From: Persicaria tinctoria | Lineage: Eukaryota > Streptophyta > Magnoliopsida > Caryophyllales > Polygonaceae | Assembly (NCBI GenBank): GCA_037127255.1 | Contig: JBANSL010000009.1 | Location: 24,206,475-24,270,474, forward strand | Reading direction: 5' to 3' | DNA: 64,000 nucleotides | Shown: in pieces, positions 33,877 to 46,606 of the stretch | Position numbering within the stretch: the stretch's first letter is position 1 | Layout: each line of letters begins with the position of its first letter | The notes under the pieces: model-generated | The model's database searches: none | Seen by the model: the letters and a program-made list of their open reading frames with translations, nothing else | What the model was told of the DNA's origin: nothing | Made by a program: the position numbers and the translations under genes

Positions 33877-36591
33877 ATGGTCCATACCCGTGCTACTAAT
33901 TCTTCTTTGTTGCCGTTAGATTCAGAGATTGAAAGGACCCTTGCCGCTCTAAGGCGAGAAGCTCGTGATCGCTTTCGCGAACTCCCTTTTGATCAAGGAG
34001 ACACCACAACAGAGATGGCTAACGAAAACGGTACTCTTAAGGAGCTTTCTGCTCCTGATCTGGCACAACAACCCCTGGCAATCCAATTCCCTGCGCTAGC
34101 AGAAGGGGTCAAATTTGAGCTTAAGTCTGGGGTAATTCATCTTTTACCTAAGTTTCATGGGTTGAGTGGGGAGGACCCCCACAAACATCTGGCTGAATTC
34201 CATAGGGTGGTAATTGGGATGAAACCCGAGGACGTCACGGCAGAGCAAATCAAATTGAGAGCTTTTCCCTTCTCTTTAAAGGATGATGCAAATGAATGGT
34301 TCTTCTATCTACCGCCTGGATCTATTACCACTTGGGCTGAGATGAAAAGAGTCTTCCTAGAGATGTACTTCCCTGCAACAAAGCTAAATGCTTTCAAAAG
34401 GTCTATCAGCAGCATTGAGCAGTACGCGACAGAGTCGATACATGAGTATTTTGAGCGTTTCAAGAAACTCTGCGCTAGCTGCCCATGCCATGGGTACGCT
34501 CAAAAGGATCTGGTTCTCTTTCTATTCAATGGGTTAACTGATATAGAGCGCAAGACGGTGAATTCTGTTTGTGGAGGAAACATGCTGAATAAGACACCTG
34601 CCGCAACTTGGGAGGTGTTTAGGGAGATATCTGAGGGCTCTAGACAGTTCAACAAAAGCACTCGGGCTAGGGGTGTACTCGTTGTTGATGCCCCTGTGGC
34701 TGCACTTCAGACGGATATGGCAGAGGTGAAGGAGATGATGAAACAATTGATCCTTGATAGAAATCCTCAACAATTGAAGGCATGTGGTCTTTGCAACCAA
34801 TTCACCCATCCTATGGACATGTGCCCGCTCATACAAGATTCTAATGTTGAATTGAATGCCATTGGGAACTTCTCTCAACAAAGGCCTATGCAAGGAAACT
34901 ATGGAAATCCTGGGTATTTCAACAACAACAATTACAATAGGGGCTATCAGCAAGGCTATGGGAACTATCAATCCTCTTTCAATCAGCAAGGGGGGCAACT
35001 GGAAAGGCCTCAACAACAATATGAACCTCGACAGGGAGGTCAGCAGCAATCAAATGGGGATAATGAGGATCCACTGCAGAAACTGTCACGATTAGTCATG
35101 AGGAATGATAAACAACAGTCAGAACGGATGGCGAATCTAGAGAAGCAGCAATCCGATCGGATGACAAATCTTGAGAATCAAATGAGTCAGCTCATTCAAA
35201 TCTTAAGTGCTAAGGAGGCAAACAGTTCAGGAAAGCTTCCGTCGCAAACCATTGAGAATCCTAAGAAGAATGTCAGTGTTATAACGCTTAGGAGTGGCAA
35301 GGAACTGGTTGTCACAAATAAAAAGGACGATGAGGAGATAATGGATGAGGAATTAGCAATTATTGAAGACGAAAACGGCGCAACAGTACTGCGGCGCCCG
35401 CGGCAACCCCAACGGCGCCCGCCGCAGCACCTTGCGGCGCCCGCCGCCAGAGAGGGAAACCAAGCCGCGCCCGCCGCGAGTGAAACCCAGCAAGTTGCGG
35501 CGCCCGCCGCAACCTCAGCCGCGCCCGCCGCAACGGGACCCGCCGCCGATTCTTCTCCTGGTACGGTTTCTTACCCTCCTCTTTCCGTTTCTCCTCCTTC
35601 TCCTTCGTCTTCTTCTACTCCTTCTTCTCCCTCATCTATGGAGATTCCAAAGCCCATTCCGCCTTTTCCGGAAGCCTTGAAAGACACACGACGATATGAG
35701 AATGACCAGGAAATCTTCGAGACATTCGGTAAGTGTCATCAGGTAAACATTCCTTTACTCAGATTAATTAAGAGCATCCCTAGATATGCTAAATTTTTGA
35801 AGGAATTGTGCACCATCAAGAAGAAGCAGAGATTGAAAAAGAAGGAAAAGGTAAGCTTGAATGAAAATGTTTCTGCCATGTTGCAAAGGAAATTGCCTGA
35901 AAAATGTGGAGATCCAGGTATGTTTACAATTCCATGTGCAATTGGGAATACTAGTTTCAAACAAGCCATGTTAGATCTAGGAGCCTCAATTAATGTTATT
36001 TCATATAATATGTACATGTCTTTGGGTTTGGGTCCTCTGACTGAGACAGGGGTTACAGTGCAACTTGCTGATCGATCACAAATCAGGCCAAGAGGCGTTG
36101 TTGAAGATGTGTTGGTTATGGTGGATGATTTGTTTTTCCCTGTTGATTTCTTTGTTTTAGATATGGAGCAGGGAGCCCCTGAAACACCCATTATACTAGG
36201 AAGGCCATTCCTGAAAACTGCGAAAACAAAAATTGATTGTTGTGAGGGTCTATTGACAATGGAGTTTGATGGAAGAAAGATAGAGTTCTCTCTCTTTAAT
36301 CATGCTAAGCTGTCTCCTGAAACTTCTTTAGATATGCCTATTGCTGACAATATTGATCGCAACAATAATTTCCGTGATTTGTTAGAAACACCTGTGGAAC
36401 ATAGTATATGCAAATTTGAACCCCCTAACAAATTGAACCCGTTTGTGATTCCAGGACAACCCCCAGGCAGTGCTCATGCAGAGGAGCTACGGGTAATGGC
36501 TGAATGTTGGAACAAAAAGCTACACATTTCAAGGGTGCCCGCATTGGTCAACGAGATAACCGGTGTTGGTGACCTTGGTGGAGGAACATAG
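33877..36591 (+). CDS. TR-GAG gag-protease polyprotein
   Basis: One uninterrupted frame of 904 residues. A retrotransposon gag core spans about residues 70-270 (KFHGLSGEDPHKHLAEF, LRAFPFSLKDDANEWFF, YFERFKKLCASCPCHGY). A zinc knuckle-like CGLCNQFTHPMDMCP (C-x2-C-x4-H-x4-C) lies near residue 303. A Gln/Asn-rich region follows, then a coiled stretch with NLEKQQ repeats, VITLRSGKEL, and a Pro/Ala-rich linker encoded by GCGGCGCCCGCCGC repeats (about residues 505-560). An aspartic protease follows with DLGAS near residue 700 and IILGRPFL near 772. DLGAS in place of DTGA is normal for Athila-type gag-protease. ATG 33877 lies 57 bases after the primer-binding site. In an autonomous relative this would form the virus-like particle and mature it; this copy would depend on another element for pol. 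Confidence 0.93.
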   Translation: MVHTRATNSSLLPLDSEIERTLAALRREARDRFRELPFDQGDTTTEMANENGTLKELSAPDLAQQPLAIQFPALAEGVKFELKSGVIHLLPKFHGLSGEDPHKHLAEFHRVVIGMKPEDVTAEQIKLRAFPFSLKDDANEWFFYLPPGSITTWAEMKRVFLEMYFPATKLNAFKRSISSIEQYATESIHEYFERFKKLCASCPCHGYAQKDLVLFLFNGLTDIERKTVNSVCGGNMLNKTPAATWEVFREISEGSRQFNKSTRARGVLVVDAPVAALQTDMAEVKEMMKQLILDRNPQQLKACGLCNQFTHPMDMCPLIQDSNVELNAIGNFSQQRPMQGNYGNPGYFNNNNYNRGYQQGYGNYQSSFNQQGGQLERPQQQYEPRQGGQQQSNGDNEDPLQKLSRLVMRNDKQQSERMANLEKQQSDRMTNLENQMSQLIQILSAKEANSSGKLPSQTIENPKKNVSVITLRSGKELVVTNKKDDEEIMDEELAIIEDENGATVLRRPRQPQRRPPQHLAAPAAREGNQAAPAASETQQVAAPAATSAAPAATGPAADSSPGTVSYPPLSVSPPSPSSSSTPSSPSSMEIPKPIPPFPEALKDTRRYENDQEIFETFGKCHQVNIPLLRLIKSIPRYAKFLKELCTIKKKQRLKKKEKVSLNENVSAMLQRKLPEKCGDPGMFTIPCAIGNTSFKQAMLDLGASINVISYNMYMSLGLGPLTETGVTVQLADRSQIRPRGVVEDVLVMVDDLFFPVDFFVLDMEQGAPETPIILGRPFLKTAKTKIDCCEGLLTMEFDGRKIEFSLFNHAKLSPETSLDMPIADNIDRNNNFRDLLETPVEHSICKFEPPNKLNPFVIPGQPPGSAHAEELRVMAECWNKKLHISRVPALVNEITGVGDLGGGT

Positions 36592-38042
36592 GCCAATCAA
36601 GGGCCATCACGTCGAGCCAACGACTTGAAACAAAGGCGCTTCTCGGGAGGCAACCCGAGGTAAGTTTTTCTTTCTTTTGTTTTTTTTTTCTTTTCCTTCA
36701 CCCTGATTTTATATGATTTACTTTTGTTGTCTTTAATGTTTCATTGAGGACAATGAAAACTTCAAGTGTGGGGGAGAGGAATTCTATTTAATTATAGTGC
36801 ATATAGTTAGATCATATTTAATTTTCTGCATCATGTTTAAGTTTATTTAAGTTGTTGGTTAGTTTAATTGTTGTTTAGTTTTTATTTATTTTAATTTTCG
36901 TCATTTAAAAAAAAAAAATTAATTTCGAAAATATTAGAAATAGAGCATGCATTGCATATATATGTGTTATTCAAATACCCATCTTGCTTAGTTTGTCCTC
37001 TATTTTAAATTTCAAGCATGAATCATACAAATCCCATGGAGTTCTGGATGTTTTGATTATTATTTCTATTTGATTTTTGTGGAACATGAGCTAGCAAATA
37101 TAATTGAGCATGTATGATTGAGCTAAAGTGTGATTGAAGTCCTAAAAACATGACCCTGTGAGGATGTTTGGCCTTATTTGAATTCTTTTGCTCAATTGTG
37201 TGAATTACTCGCCTAGTGTTGCTACCTCTTGGCATTGACTGCAGTATCTATTTTTAAAGGCCGATACACATGTTGTATTGCTTGCGGAGTTTATGTTTAT
37301 ATTTTGAGTCTTTTGTGTGAATTTGTACATATCTAGTAAATAAGGGGGCAATGGTTGATGCACTGAGTAACCGGGTCTACGCATGACACCCATGGGTATG
37401 ATTCGTGCAAAAAGGTGTTGAAAACTATCCACTAGGAAAGAAGCTTGATCATTGAGTAACCAGGTTCATCCATGACACCCATGTTTGCAACTTGCGTCAA
37501 AAGGTGTTCGAGTGGACTTCATATTAGTAAGTTGAGGTGTTGATAGACCGGGGCCATTCATGACACCCATGTTTGCGCTTCGCGTAAGGAAAGCACCAAG
37601 ACAAAAAAAAAAGAAAAAAAAAAGAAAAAAAAAAGAAAAAAAAAAGAGAAAAGAAAACCAAAGAAAAAGAAAAAAAAAATGAAGTGTTGCATTTTAATTC
37701 TCTATGTTGTCCCGCAAGTAATGACATTTCGGTAGATAATTGGCGATATGGTGGTCAATGTCTATGAGCTTAGTGCATTATTGGTTTGAGTTGAGAGTTG
37801 TACCTAAAAGCCTAAACACATGAGTGAAACACATAATTCTGGTGAGGATAGATGATATCTACTTCTAAGCTTTGATCACTGGAATACATGCTATGATGTT
37901 TGTTTGCTTTGTTTATGTTTTCACCTGCTATGATGTTGCTTTTTGGTAATGTTGAAACTTGAAGGGATTTCCTGTGGGATACATTGATTCATGTTCATTC
38001 TGTCATTGCTTGAGGACAAGCAAAGGTTAAGTGTGGGGGATT
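36592..38042 (+). other. TR-GAG 3' untranslated region
   Basis: It begins with the ttctcgggaggcaacccgag hairpin-like block that follows pol in Athila-like elements, here directly after gag-protease. It includes GTGTGGGGGA at two places (about 36766 and 38030), a repeated CATGACACCCATG phrase (37383, 37470, 37559) and an A-rich run near 37600-37680. No coding region. Confidence 0.7.
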
Positions 38043-39318
38043 TGATAATGCATATTTTAGATAGGCATTATAGATATATTTAGTTTAGTTAGGTTGCATT
38101 TCTTGCTTACTTTGTTGCTAAATTGCATCTTGTGTTTATTCTAGAAAAGTTTGGATTCTGCGCAATTTTGTGTTTATCTCGCAGATCGAATCGGAACACA
38201 TTTGGGAGATGCAACATCTCGAAGAGGAACACAAGATACATGGGAAGGAACAAGGAAGAAAGAAGCAAGACGAGAAGAAAAGCCCGCGAAGAAAGCAAGG
38301 GCCACGACAGAACAACGTGCCGCGGGCGCCGCAGAAGTGCCGCGGGCGCCGCAGCTGCACCCGCCGCAGCGGGATGCAAAGAAGACATTTGCGGCGGGCG
38401 CCGCACCACTTGCGGAGGCCGCCGCACGGACAGTCAGCGCCTATGCGCCGTTTTTGGAAAACCCTAATTTTATGTGTTACTTTGGAAGGCCGAATGGGAT
38501 CTTTTTATTAGCCACTTTTATGTTATTTTTCATCACCATTCACTCTATTCATACAACCATTAGACTTTTTAGAGATTCTGAGCTATGTCTTCCATGAGGA
38601 ACTAAACTCATCTATTCTGCCTGCAATTTGAAGCTTTATTCGGATTGATTGTGAGTTTCTAATTCTCGCTCCTAGTTTCCTATTTGTGAATGCTTCAACT
38701 TCTTTGTGCTTAATTAATTATTGATTTGTTCTATCTTGTCTGGCCAACTCGTTAGATCAATTCAATCGCTAAGGTTTTGTAGATTCCTGGTTGTGAACCT
38801 TAACCTAAGTGGCAAACTTATTCCTTTAGGGCTGGTTGAACTAATTGAATGAGTAGGAAGTTGAATGTGTTGTTAAATCCTTTTTTAGGGACTGCAAATA
38901 CCTTGGCTAATCTCTGAACTTAAAGCTATCAATTGGGTTAAATCCTTCTCTAGGGACTGTTTGATTGATAAGGGTTGCTAGGACTGGTTGGACTAGTAAC
39001 TATATTAGGTCGGGACAAGGGCATTCATAGGAAACATAATAGGACGAGAAGAAGTTACAATGATCGCTTCAATCCAATAAAGTGGAAAATTATAGGTGGA
39101 ATTGCTTCGCCTAAATTGTCTAAACCAAAATCACTTATTCTGCTTTCGTTACTTTACTTCAAAACTTTCACACTAAAACCCCCTTTGGTTACTCTTATTG
39201 ACACTCGAATCACACTTGAATCATAAATTTCCCTGTGGGATCGACCTCTTGCTTATTACTATACTAGTTATATGTTTGAGTTACTTTGGCGGATCAACGA
39301 CAGGTTTTCCCTTCGTCA
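38043..39318 (+). repeat. Right LTR of TR-GAG
   Basis: TGATAATGCAT...CTTCGTCA, complete. Collinear with the left LTR from about 38054. Confidence 0.92.
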
Positions 39319-42300
39319 ACTATGCCCTTGCCCTGTCGTGTATCGCTTGTATTGTTCAGGACCTATGCCTTCTAAATGCATCTCGTCGTGTGACTGCATG
39401 CCATCCTTGACATATCACATGATCATTGTTGCCATAGGTGATAATTGTTGTGTTGTTCCTATGTGTTCTCGTACAACACGTAATTTGGTTATACCTCGCC
39501 ATGCTATATCTTCCCTCACTTGTTCATGCTTGTACATGATTCATATACATGATACTTTTTATCTTTATTAAATCCCGCATGACTTCGAAACATACATGAT
39601 TATGGTTGGTTCCGCATAGCTTGCTTGAAGTTGATGGGCATATATGCTTTCATGGGATAATAGACTACTATCTTGTCTCGCATGCATCCATGTAGCACTC
39701 GAATATGTCTTCTAGGAATGAATATGTATGTCGTGCTCCTCGAGGTAGGTACATGTTAGTGTGGATTAATATGATTGATATGCCCCATGATGAAATTGTA
39801 TCTGATTGTCACAATTGCAACCTAATAGACTTTCATAAGGGCGTCGTTGCTATTCTCGGGTCGAAGTTTTGTCTCTAGTTGTCATCTTAGTATTGGTCCG
39901 TGGTTGGTTCCGAGAGGAACTTTGGGTTGTCTTCTCTTGTCACTCCCCTATCTCTGCTAACTTAGACTCCTCTGCGATACTTGAACGAGCGACCGCATGG
40001 GAAAGAGAACGGAAGGCGGGTTAACGATAGAGCAGCGCAGTGGAAGCATGGGCCCATAACCCACGTGCCTCAGGATCGACGATGTTGGTGGGACAAACAC
40101 GTTTCAAGGATTGCAGTTACCAAGTACGATATGACTTGCAAGCGGGAATGTTCTCCGTTCGAATTGCTAACCTCTTTTGAATTTGTTGACGATGATATTG
40201 CACTGACCTAGCGATGAGATTTATGTGTTGATGTGCTGACTTGATAATGATCGTTGCTTGATTGTCTGTTGTCTATGATGATATGATTTGATGACTTATA
40301 GATCTCATGTATCATGATGTCTTGACGTGTTGCTACTCTAAGTTGCTAAGCATGATTTGAATCCCTTTGCCTGTAAAATATGAACTACATATGTTAAGAA
40401 GCATGAATTGTATCTGATAAGGTTATAATGCAACATGTTAGTTTGACTTGATTATGTTCATATATGATGTTTGCGATGGTTACGATGGTAAACTGAGACT
40501 TGTTGAACCCATGATGTTATGTTTATGAATGCTAGTTGCATGATGTAGACTTTATGTTTGATGATTTTCGTGATTGCTTCTTCCTTAAACCTGTGGGTGA
40601 GGTCATTTGGTAGCGTGGTTGGAGAGTGCTGAAAGAATATCGATGGTGTTAGGAGGTGAGTCGCGAGAGAGGGATCCATGTGGTTAGCAGGGTATGATGC
40701 TTGTGATGTCTTGAGTAGTATATGAAGCGTGGGGAATGACTTTTGAGAGTATTGAGGATATAGTATTAGAGGATTCTCGGGTGTGAAGTTAGAGATAGGA
40801 GTTGGGTTCTTAGAGGTGGATGGTGTGTGAGAGTGCTTGATGAGATGAGGGGGAGATTGGAGTATCGAAATGAATTGGGATTTCTTCAGGGGATTTCGTC
40901 GGAGTTAGTGTTGTTGAGTCTAGAAGAGGATTAATCTTGGCTTGAGAGTGGAGATGGGTGAGTTGGGATTGTATTTTATTTTGACTGATATAATTTTCTT
41001 GCTTATGTGATTTATTCATATCTGATGGCATGACGTTAGATAGCGACCATGATAAAACCTGATATGGAATGACATTACATGTTGATACGCAATGTTGAAA
41101 TCTAATTGATAGTGGCAAGTGTTATCATGATATATTGATGTTTTGTTATGCTGTTATATTATTTTAGAAGCATTATAGGGTATGTTGTGACGTGATACAT
41201 AAGATAATAATGCGTTATTATGTGAAAGAATGATGTTATGCTATATGGTCATTAAGCCCGATTAGGGATATGTTAAATAATGAATATGACTTGGAGTATG
41301 AAAATGACTTGTATATGTAAGATAATGGTGCCTAATTACTAAATGAGTGTTATATGATATTGTGATGAGTTACAGTAATGTCTTTCGAGCATGTTGACAC
41401 CTTGATGATTGATATATTGGTTGATCTTCCCTTTTTGCTGAATCTTAACGGCATGACTTGTTGTGTTGTTGTGTTGACAATGAGTTTTGATTCGTTGACT
41501 CTATGGTAAGGAGGTACTTTTTATGATTTTGGTGTGATATCGAGATGTGTGTAATCATTTTGGCATAGATGCATATTAGGACCTTTAGTATGATGTGGAG
41601 GTGTTGATGTGACCTTGTGACACTGTGTTGGCATATGTTTGAGACTTGTCGTATGATGTACTCGTGGAGGATCGATTGGTTATGTAGTTATGCATTGCTT
41701 ATGGCTTGTGAATCTTGCTTGATTTGAGACTAATATATTGATTTGATTCTGGAAACTAGGAAGAGAATATGGGATTAGCCCTTAGAGGTGGATGATTCCA
41801 CCTCCGAGCTTCTGGAAGTGATTGATTGTTATGCGGGGAACTGATTCGGTTTTGGAGGATTTTGACGAAATTTGATCGAAATGATTTAACTTGTTTTGGT
41901 GTAAGGTTGCTTGGTTAAACGTCTTATTTGAAGATTTTGAGCGGTTTGAAAAGGAATTACTTGGAATTTTCAAGAATAAACGTTACTGAGAATTTCAACG
42001 ATTTTGAGGTCAATCTTTTTCAATTGCGGAATCCCCTTTGAAACTTTTCAAACCCGAGCAAGTCTATGATACTTCACGAAGTGGATACAAGCATTTTATG
42101 AGGGCGCTTGTAGGGTGCTTGCTAAGACCTAGTGTTGGCATTATAGAACTTTTAGAATCGTGGTACTTCCGAAAAGTCGAAGCAAGGATGTGATAGGGGG
42201 CGCTTATTGCATACTTGTTAAGGCCAGTTGGAGATGTCATGACCGTGACTAGGATGTTGTGAGAATCCCGGAAGACGCAACCGAGGTGATTACAAGATCC

Positions 42301-42396
42301 TTGGACATGGTCCTTGGACTCATCAATTTCAAACTTCATCCCCTACTTTGTTTGGGTTTAGTCTCGAGGACGAGACTTGTTTTTAGAGGTGGATGA
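39319..42396 (+). other. LARD-B interior, non-coding
   Basis: About 3 kb with no supported frame. It is rich in tgatgttg/tgatatga words. The last 60 bases (tctcgaggacgagactt...agaggtggatga) resemble the end of the interior and the polypurine tract of Tekay/Del-like gypsy elements, a hint to its autonomous relative. Confidence 0.65.
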
Positions 42397-44639
42397 TGTA
42401 AAGGCTCGGATTTTTAAATCCTAATTTTTGGAAAAAGAAATTAAAAATGAATTTAAGTCAGATTATTTAAAGTCTCTTAAAATGTTCCGGCATGATTTTA
42501 ATGGATTTTCTGACGGACTTCAATTTCGCTACTTTGACTTAAAATTTTTTTTTTTTAGAATGTGAGGGAAATTATATCGGAATTGGAAATTTAAGACTTT
42601 ATTTTGATTGAGTCGGGAAGGTCGAGAGAGCGGGATTCAAGATCTATTTTTTTTGGGTATTTTGAATTTCAATTCAGACCAACAGCTCACCTCCCTCCCT
42701 CTTTCATCCACATGTGATTCCTTCTTTTCTAGCTAGACACCCACCCTTATTTCACCTTCCCTCACACCTCTGTTTTTCCCACTTCTAGCAAACCACCAAA
42801 CACCCCTCACTCACGCCACTGTCCAACCCAATCCTTGCTTCCCTTTGTGACTTTGTCATTTCTCGCAGAGCCCAGAGGAACCCACCACAAATCACCTTCC
42901 CCGATTTTGCAGCTCGCCACCACCGTCACTGTTGAGCTCCACCGCCTCGCCTTGCTGCCCTTCGCCCCCCCTCCTGTTTCATTTCCGAATCCGAGCAGCA
43001 GCTGCTCCCTCCTTTCCTCCTTCGAATCTGAGCAACGACAGCAGTCTTCCGGCGGTAGGGGACGAGTCAGAGCCACCCTCCCCGTCGTTTCCCCTTCTCC
43101 CTCGCGTGAAGCCCTGCTCTCCCGACTTGGAGCCCTGTTTTCCGCTAGCGAAGCCGAGCTCCAGAAGCCCCACTCCTCTTCCTTCTTCAACGAGCGCCAA
43201 GAGCTCCGACGCCCTCGGAGCCGCGTCGCACCTCACCGCCTTTGTTCCATCTCTAAGGTCGATCTTCATGTTTCTTACTCGATTTCGGTTGAATCTCGTC
43301 AAAATCCGTTTTTGCTCATCCCTTACTTCTCCTAGGACTCGACCGAAGCTCCTTCCTCGTCAATCGCAGCCGGGAGTCCGCAATTGCTGCCGGAGCTTCC
43401 CTCGGAGTCGGAATCACGCCGCGCCTCGGTAATCTCTCTCTTACTCCCTCTCCTGTGTGCGCGTTCCATACTTTCGGTGTGGGTCTTGGTCGGTTTTGGG
43501 TGTCGGTTGGTCGGGCAAGGTCGAGTCGGAAAAGCGGCCGTCGGAGGGCAATGATGTGATATGTGGGTTCTGGGCCTAATTCATTGGGCTTGAATCGGGT
43601 TCCTTCATTCGGGTTATAACCCATTCCTTTATGGGTTTCTCAGTTGGGAGCTAGAGGATCCGATTGGGCTTCTCCTGGTGGGTTCGGGTCTCCTTTCTTC
43701 CGGGTTAAAAGTGTGGGATGTTGGGCTTGAACTGCTCATTTCCTTTGGTTGTTGGGTTCTAAATTGTTGCTTGTTACATTATTTGTGATGTGTGTTATTT
43801 ATAATATCCGTATTTTTGTGTGAAATATTACATTTATGTAATTATTATATATATTTAAGTTATTTTGGAAATATTATTTGAAAAATGTGGTCATATAAAG
43901 TCAAAATATGAATTTGGAATTTTGAGATGATCTATTTGCCTTGCTTCATACTTATGATTTATAAAGAGGATTTAATTTTGGTAATTGTATTTTTAGTTAA
44001 AGTATTACTTGATAAACTTTTTAAAAGGGATTTCAAGTTTGGAAAATATCTCTTAAATGAGTTATTGTTTGAAAATCAATATGTCGGGATTCTTTCTATA
44101 ATATGAGTTAGGGAAGGTTGGTTTTACCTGTTAAGGTTTAAATGTTTACCGTCAGGATTCCTTGTTCTGGCTTGACGATGTTGGTTTTGAGAAGGAAGTT
44201 TGAAAATACGGATGATACGATTTTATCAATTAGTTTGATTGGAAGTAAATGATTTTAGACATTTTGGTTAATAATTGATCGTAGCGGAAAGGTTTTGGAA
44301 AAATGGTTTTACTACCGGTTGGTTTTGAACATGTTGAGAACTTGGGTTTTGTGTGTGATACGGGGTTAGCCGTGGGATGGTCCGATCTTCGACAATCAAG
44401 CAAGAACTCAAAGAAAGACTCAAGAACTGAACAAGACTCAAACAACGCAGCAAGAACGCTTCAAGAATCGATCAAGAAATCTGCAAGATCAATCAAGAAG
44501 TTAAAGAACGCAACAAAGACTCTAAAGAAAGATGCAAGACTCGAAATTCAAGAGCAAGAATTGAAAGACACGACCTGATATGGACTGAGTCGATCTATAT
44601 AGAACAAGTAAATTAAGGCAAACATTATCATCATAGGCA

Positions 44640-44953
44640 AGTAAATTAAGATCTTGATCATTATTATCCACATGATTTACAATTTCAGCAATAAGAGAAT
44701 TATCTATGCTAGAAGAAACATTATGTTGGTTAAAAATAGGATGAGTTTCTTCCCTTTTAATTGGTGGCACTTCATCTCTAGGTGGGACTCCTTGTCCAAA
44801 CACCGTATTAGAGCCAAAACGCTGAAGCTCTATTGTCGTTAAGCTTTTATCCAACTTAACCAATTCTTCATTGGTTTTCACCACATTCTCATTTACCTTA
44901 GCTAACATCGCCATGAAGGTATTGTACCAAACATTGCCCTGGTTATTAGACAT
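44640..44953 (-). pseudogene. LARD-A protein, N-terminal piece only
   Basis: The N-terminal 104 or so residues of the LARD-A frame (SNNQGNVWYNTFMAMLAKVNENVV...) are kept. A deletion then joins codon YDDNVC directly to LTR sequence near 44609, so the acidic middle and C-terminus are lost. Confidence 0.8.
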
Positions 44954-46606
44954 TATAACAAAGAGAAAAGAAACAAGGAACTATGTTAAAGGTTAGTAAA
45001 ACTTATAAACAACTCACAATTGTGTTTCGCTCTCACTCCCTCTCTGATTGATATATCACGCTTGCTAGGGCAATCCGCTTTGGGCCAATCAACTACCAAG
45101 CACAACAAGGCAATCAAGGTATGTAATGAATGAAACAAGGCAGGAGAGTACTCAACAAGGGCTGTAGAGAACTCGATGTAAGCAACAAACTTAGATCCAA
45201 GCAAAACAGATGGGAAATTGCAAGGAATCACTCGACACAAACTAAGGTGCACTCGACAAGGGTCTAATGCACTCGACACACACAAAAGTGAACTCAGTAA
45301 GGACTGTGATCACTCGACACAAGCTGTTATGTACTCGACAGTAGCAAATAGCACTCAATAGTACTCGATCAAGGAGTAGAGTACTCGACACAAAGAAAAA
45401 GAAAGAGAAATAAAAGAAAACTTGGAAATTTACCTCTTTTGATTGAAAACCTTCAAGTTATGATGTTGTAGTTGCAGGGTAGGGTTTCAATTTTGTGGAG
45501 GTTGATGTGTTTGGGGATATAGGGCTGTCGACTAGGGCTGAGAAGGGATTCACCAATGGTCCTTGGGAGCTTTCTTGCACTAGATCAACAAAACACTTTC
45601 CTTTTTTTTTTTTTGACTTACTTTTACCCCTAGTGAATTTTATCCTCCTAGGTCCAAGTTTTAATGATAGATTTCGAAACTGATTTTTTTTTTTTTTTAT
45701 ACTAATGCAAGAAAGACTCTAAATATGTAATAGGACTCGAAAATCTGAATATGGTGGTGATAGAAGATAAAAATTCAGCCCTAATGAAAAGATATAGATA
45801 GAATGGCTAATTTAGGTAATAGGATCTATCTTGTGCCTTTTGTGATAGTTGATAGATATAATGGAAATTAATATCCAACAACTTATAAAATCTGATTTTA
45901 GGCAATTGATAAATGGAATTAGATAAAAGATAAATCAAAATTCCAAAGATAGAATAGATAAACAAAAGGATAGTAAAGATAGAACAAACTAGGGTTTTAT
46001 CTTGTGTGGAGGTGATGTCGGCCAAGCAAAGGCTTATGGGGACAGCTAGGGCTGCCGTCGGCTGTAAGAGTACACAACAGGGGCTGTGCACACTTGTGGT
46101 CGACTCCACTGGTCTCGGCTAGGCTTGTGTTTAGGCTTATGCAACCACAAACAATCACAAACTCAAGATTAGTAATTGTAATAAAAAAGAATGCTGATAC
46201 CAATTTGATACGGGGTTAGCCGTGGGTTGGTCCGATCTTCGACAACAAGCAAGAATTAAAGGAAAGACTCAACAAGACGACTCAAGATCTGCAAGAAACA
46301 ATCAAGAATGATCAAGATTCCAACAAGAACTCAAGAAACGCAGCAAGAATAAACAAGAAGACGCAAGAACTTAATCAAGATGATCAAGATCTTTCAAGAA
46401 CGCAGCAAGATCACCAAGAACAAGACTGATCTTGATGTCGACAATAACAAGAACAACAAAGACTCGATAAAGATAGATAAAGACTCGAAATTGAATGCAA
46501 GAAGTAAATAACCAAAACAAGAAAAGGACTCTTTTTTGTGGATTTTGTGTTTAGAAGAGAAAAAGACTCAATCTTGATGTCGGAAACCAAAGCTCTGATG
46601 CCAATT

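Larger units (their letters stand above)
32512..39318 (+). mobile_element. TR-GAG: young gypsy-type element with gag-protease only
   Basis: Near-identical LTRs (about 32512-33798 and 38043-39318) flank a tRNA-Asp-type primer-binding site, one 904-codon gag-protease ORF, an untranslated region and a purine tract (aagtgtgggggattt). No reverse transcriptase, RNase H or integrase lies between 36591 and 38043, so pol is absent. About nine substitutions over roughly 1276 LTR bases (counted by eye) indicate recent insertion. The left LTR's first 11 or so bases (TGATAATGCAT) are replaced by a partial tandem copy of agataggcattatagat, so no target duplication could be confirmed. Confidence 0.9.

Noticed and set aside
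39319..42396. Hidden gypsy pol in the LARD-B interior
   Set aside because: No RT, RNase H, integrase or protease motif could be read in any of the given frames; all frames are short and without signatures.
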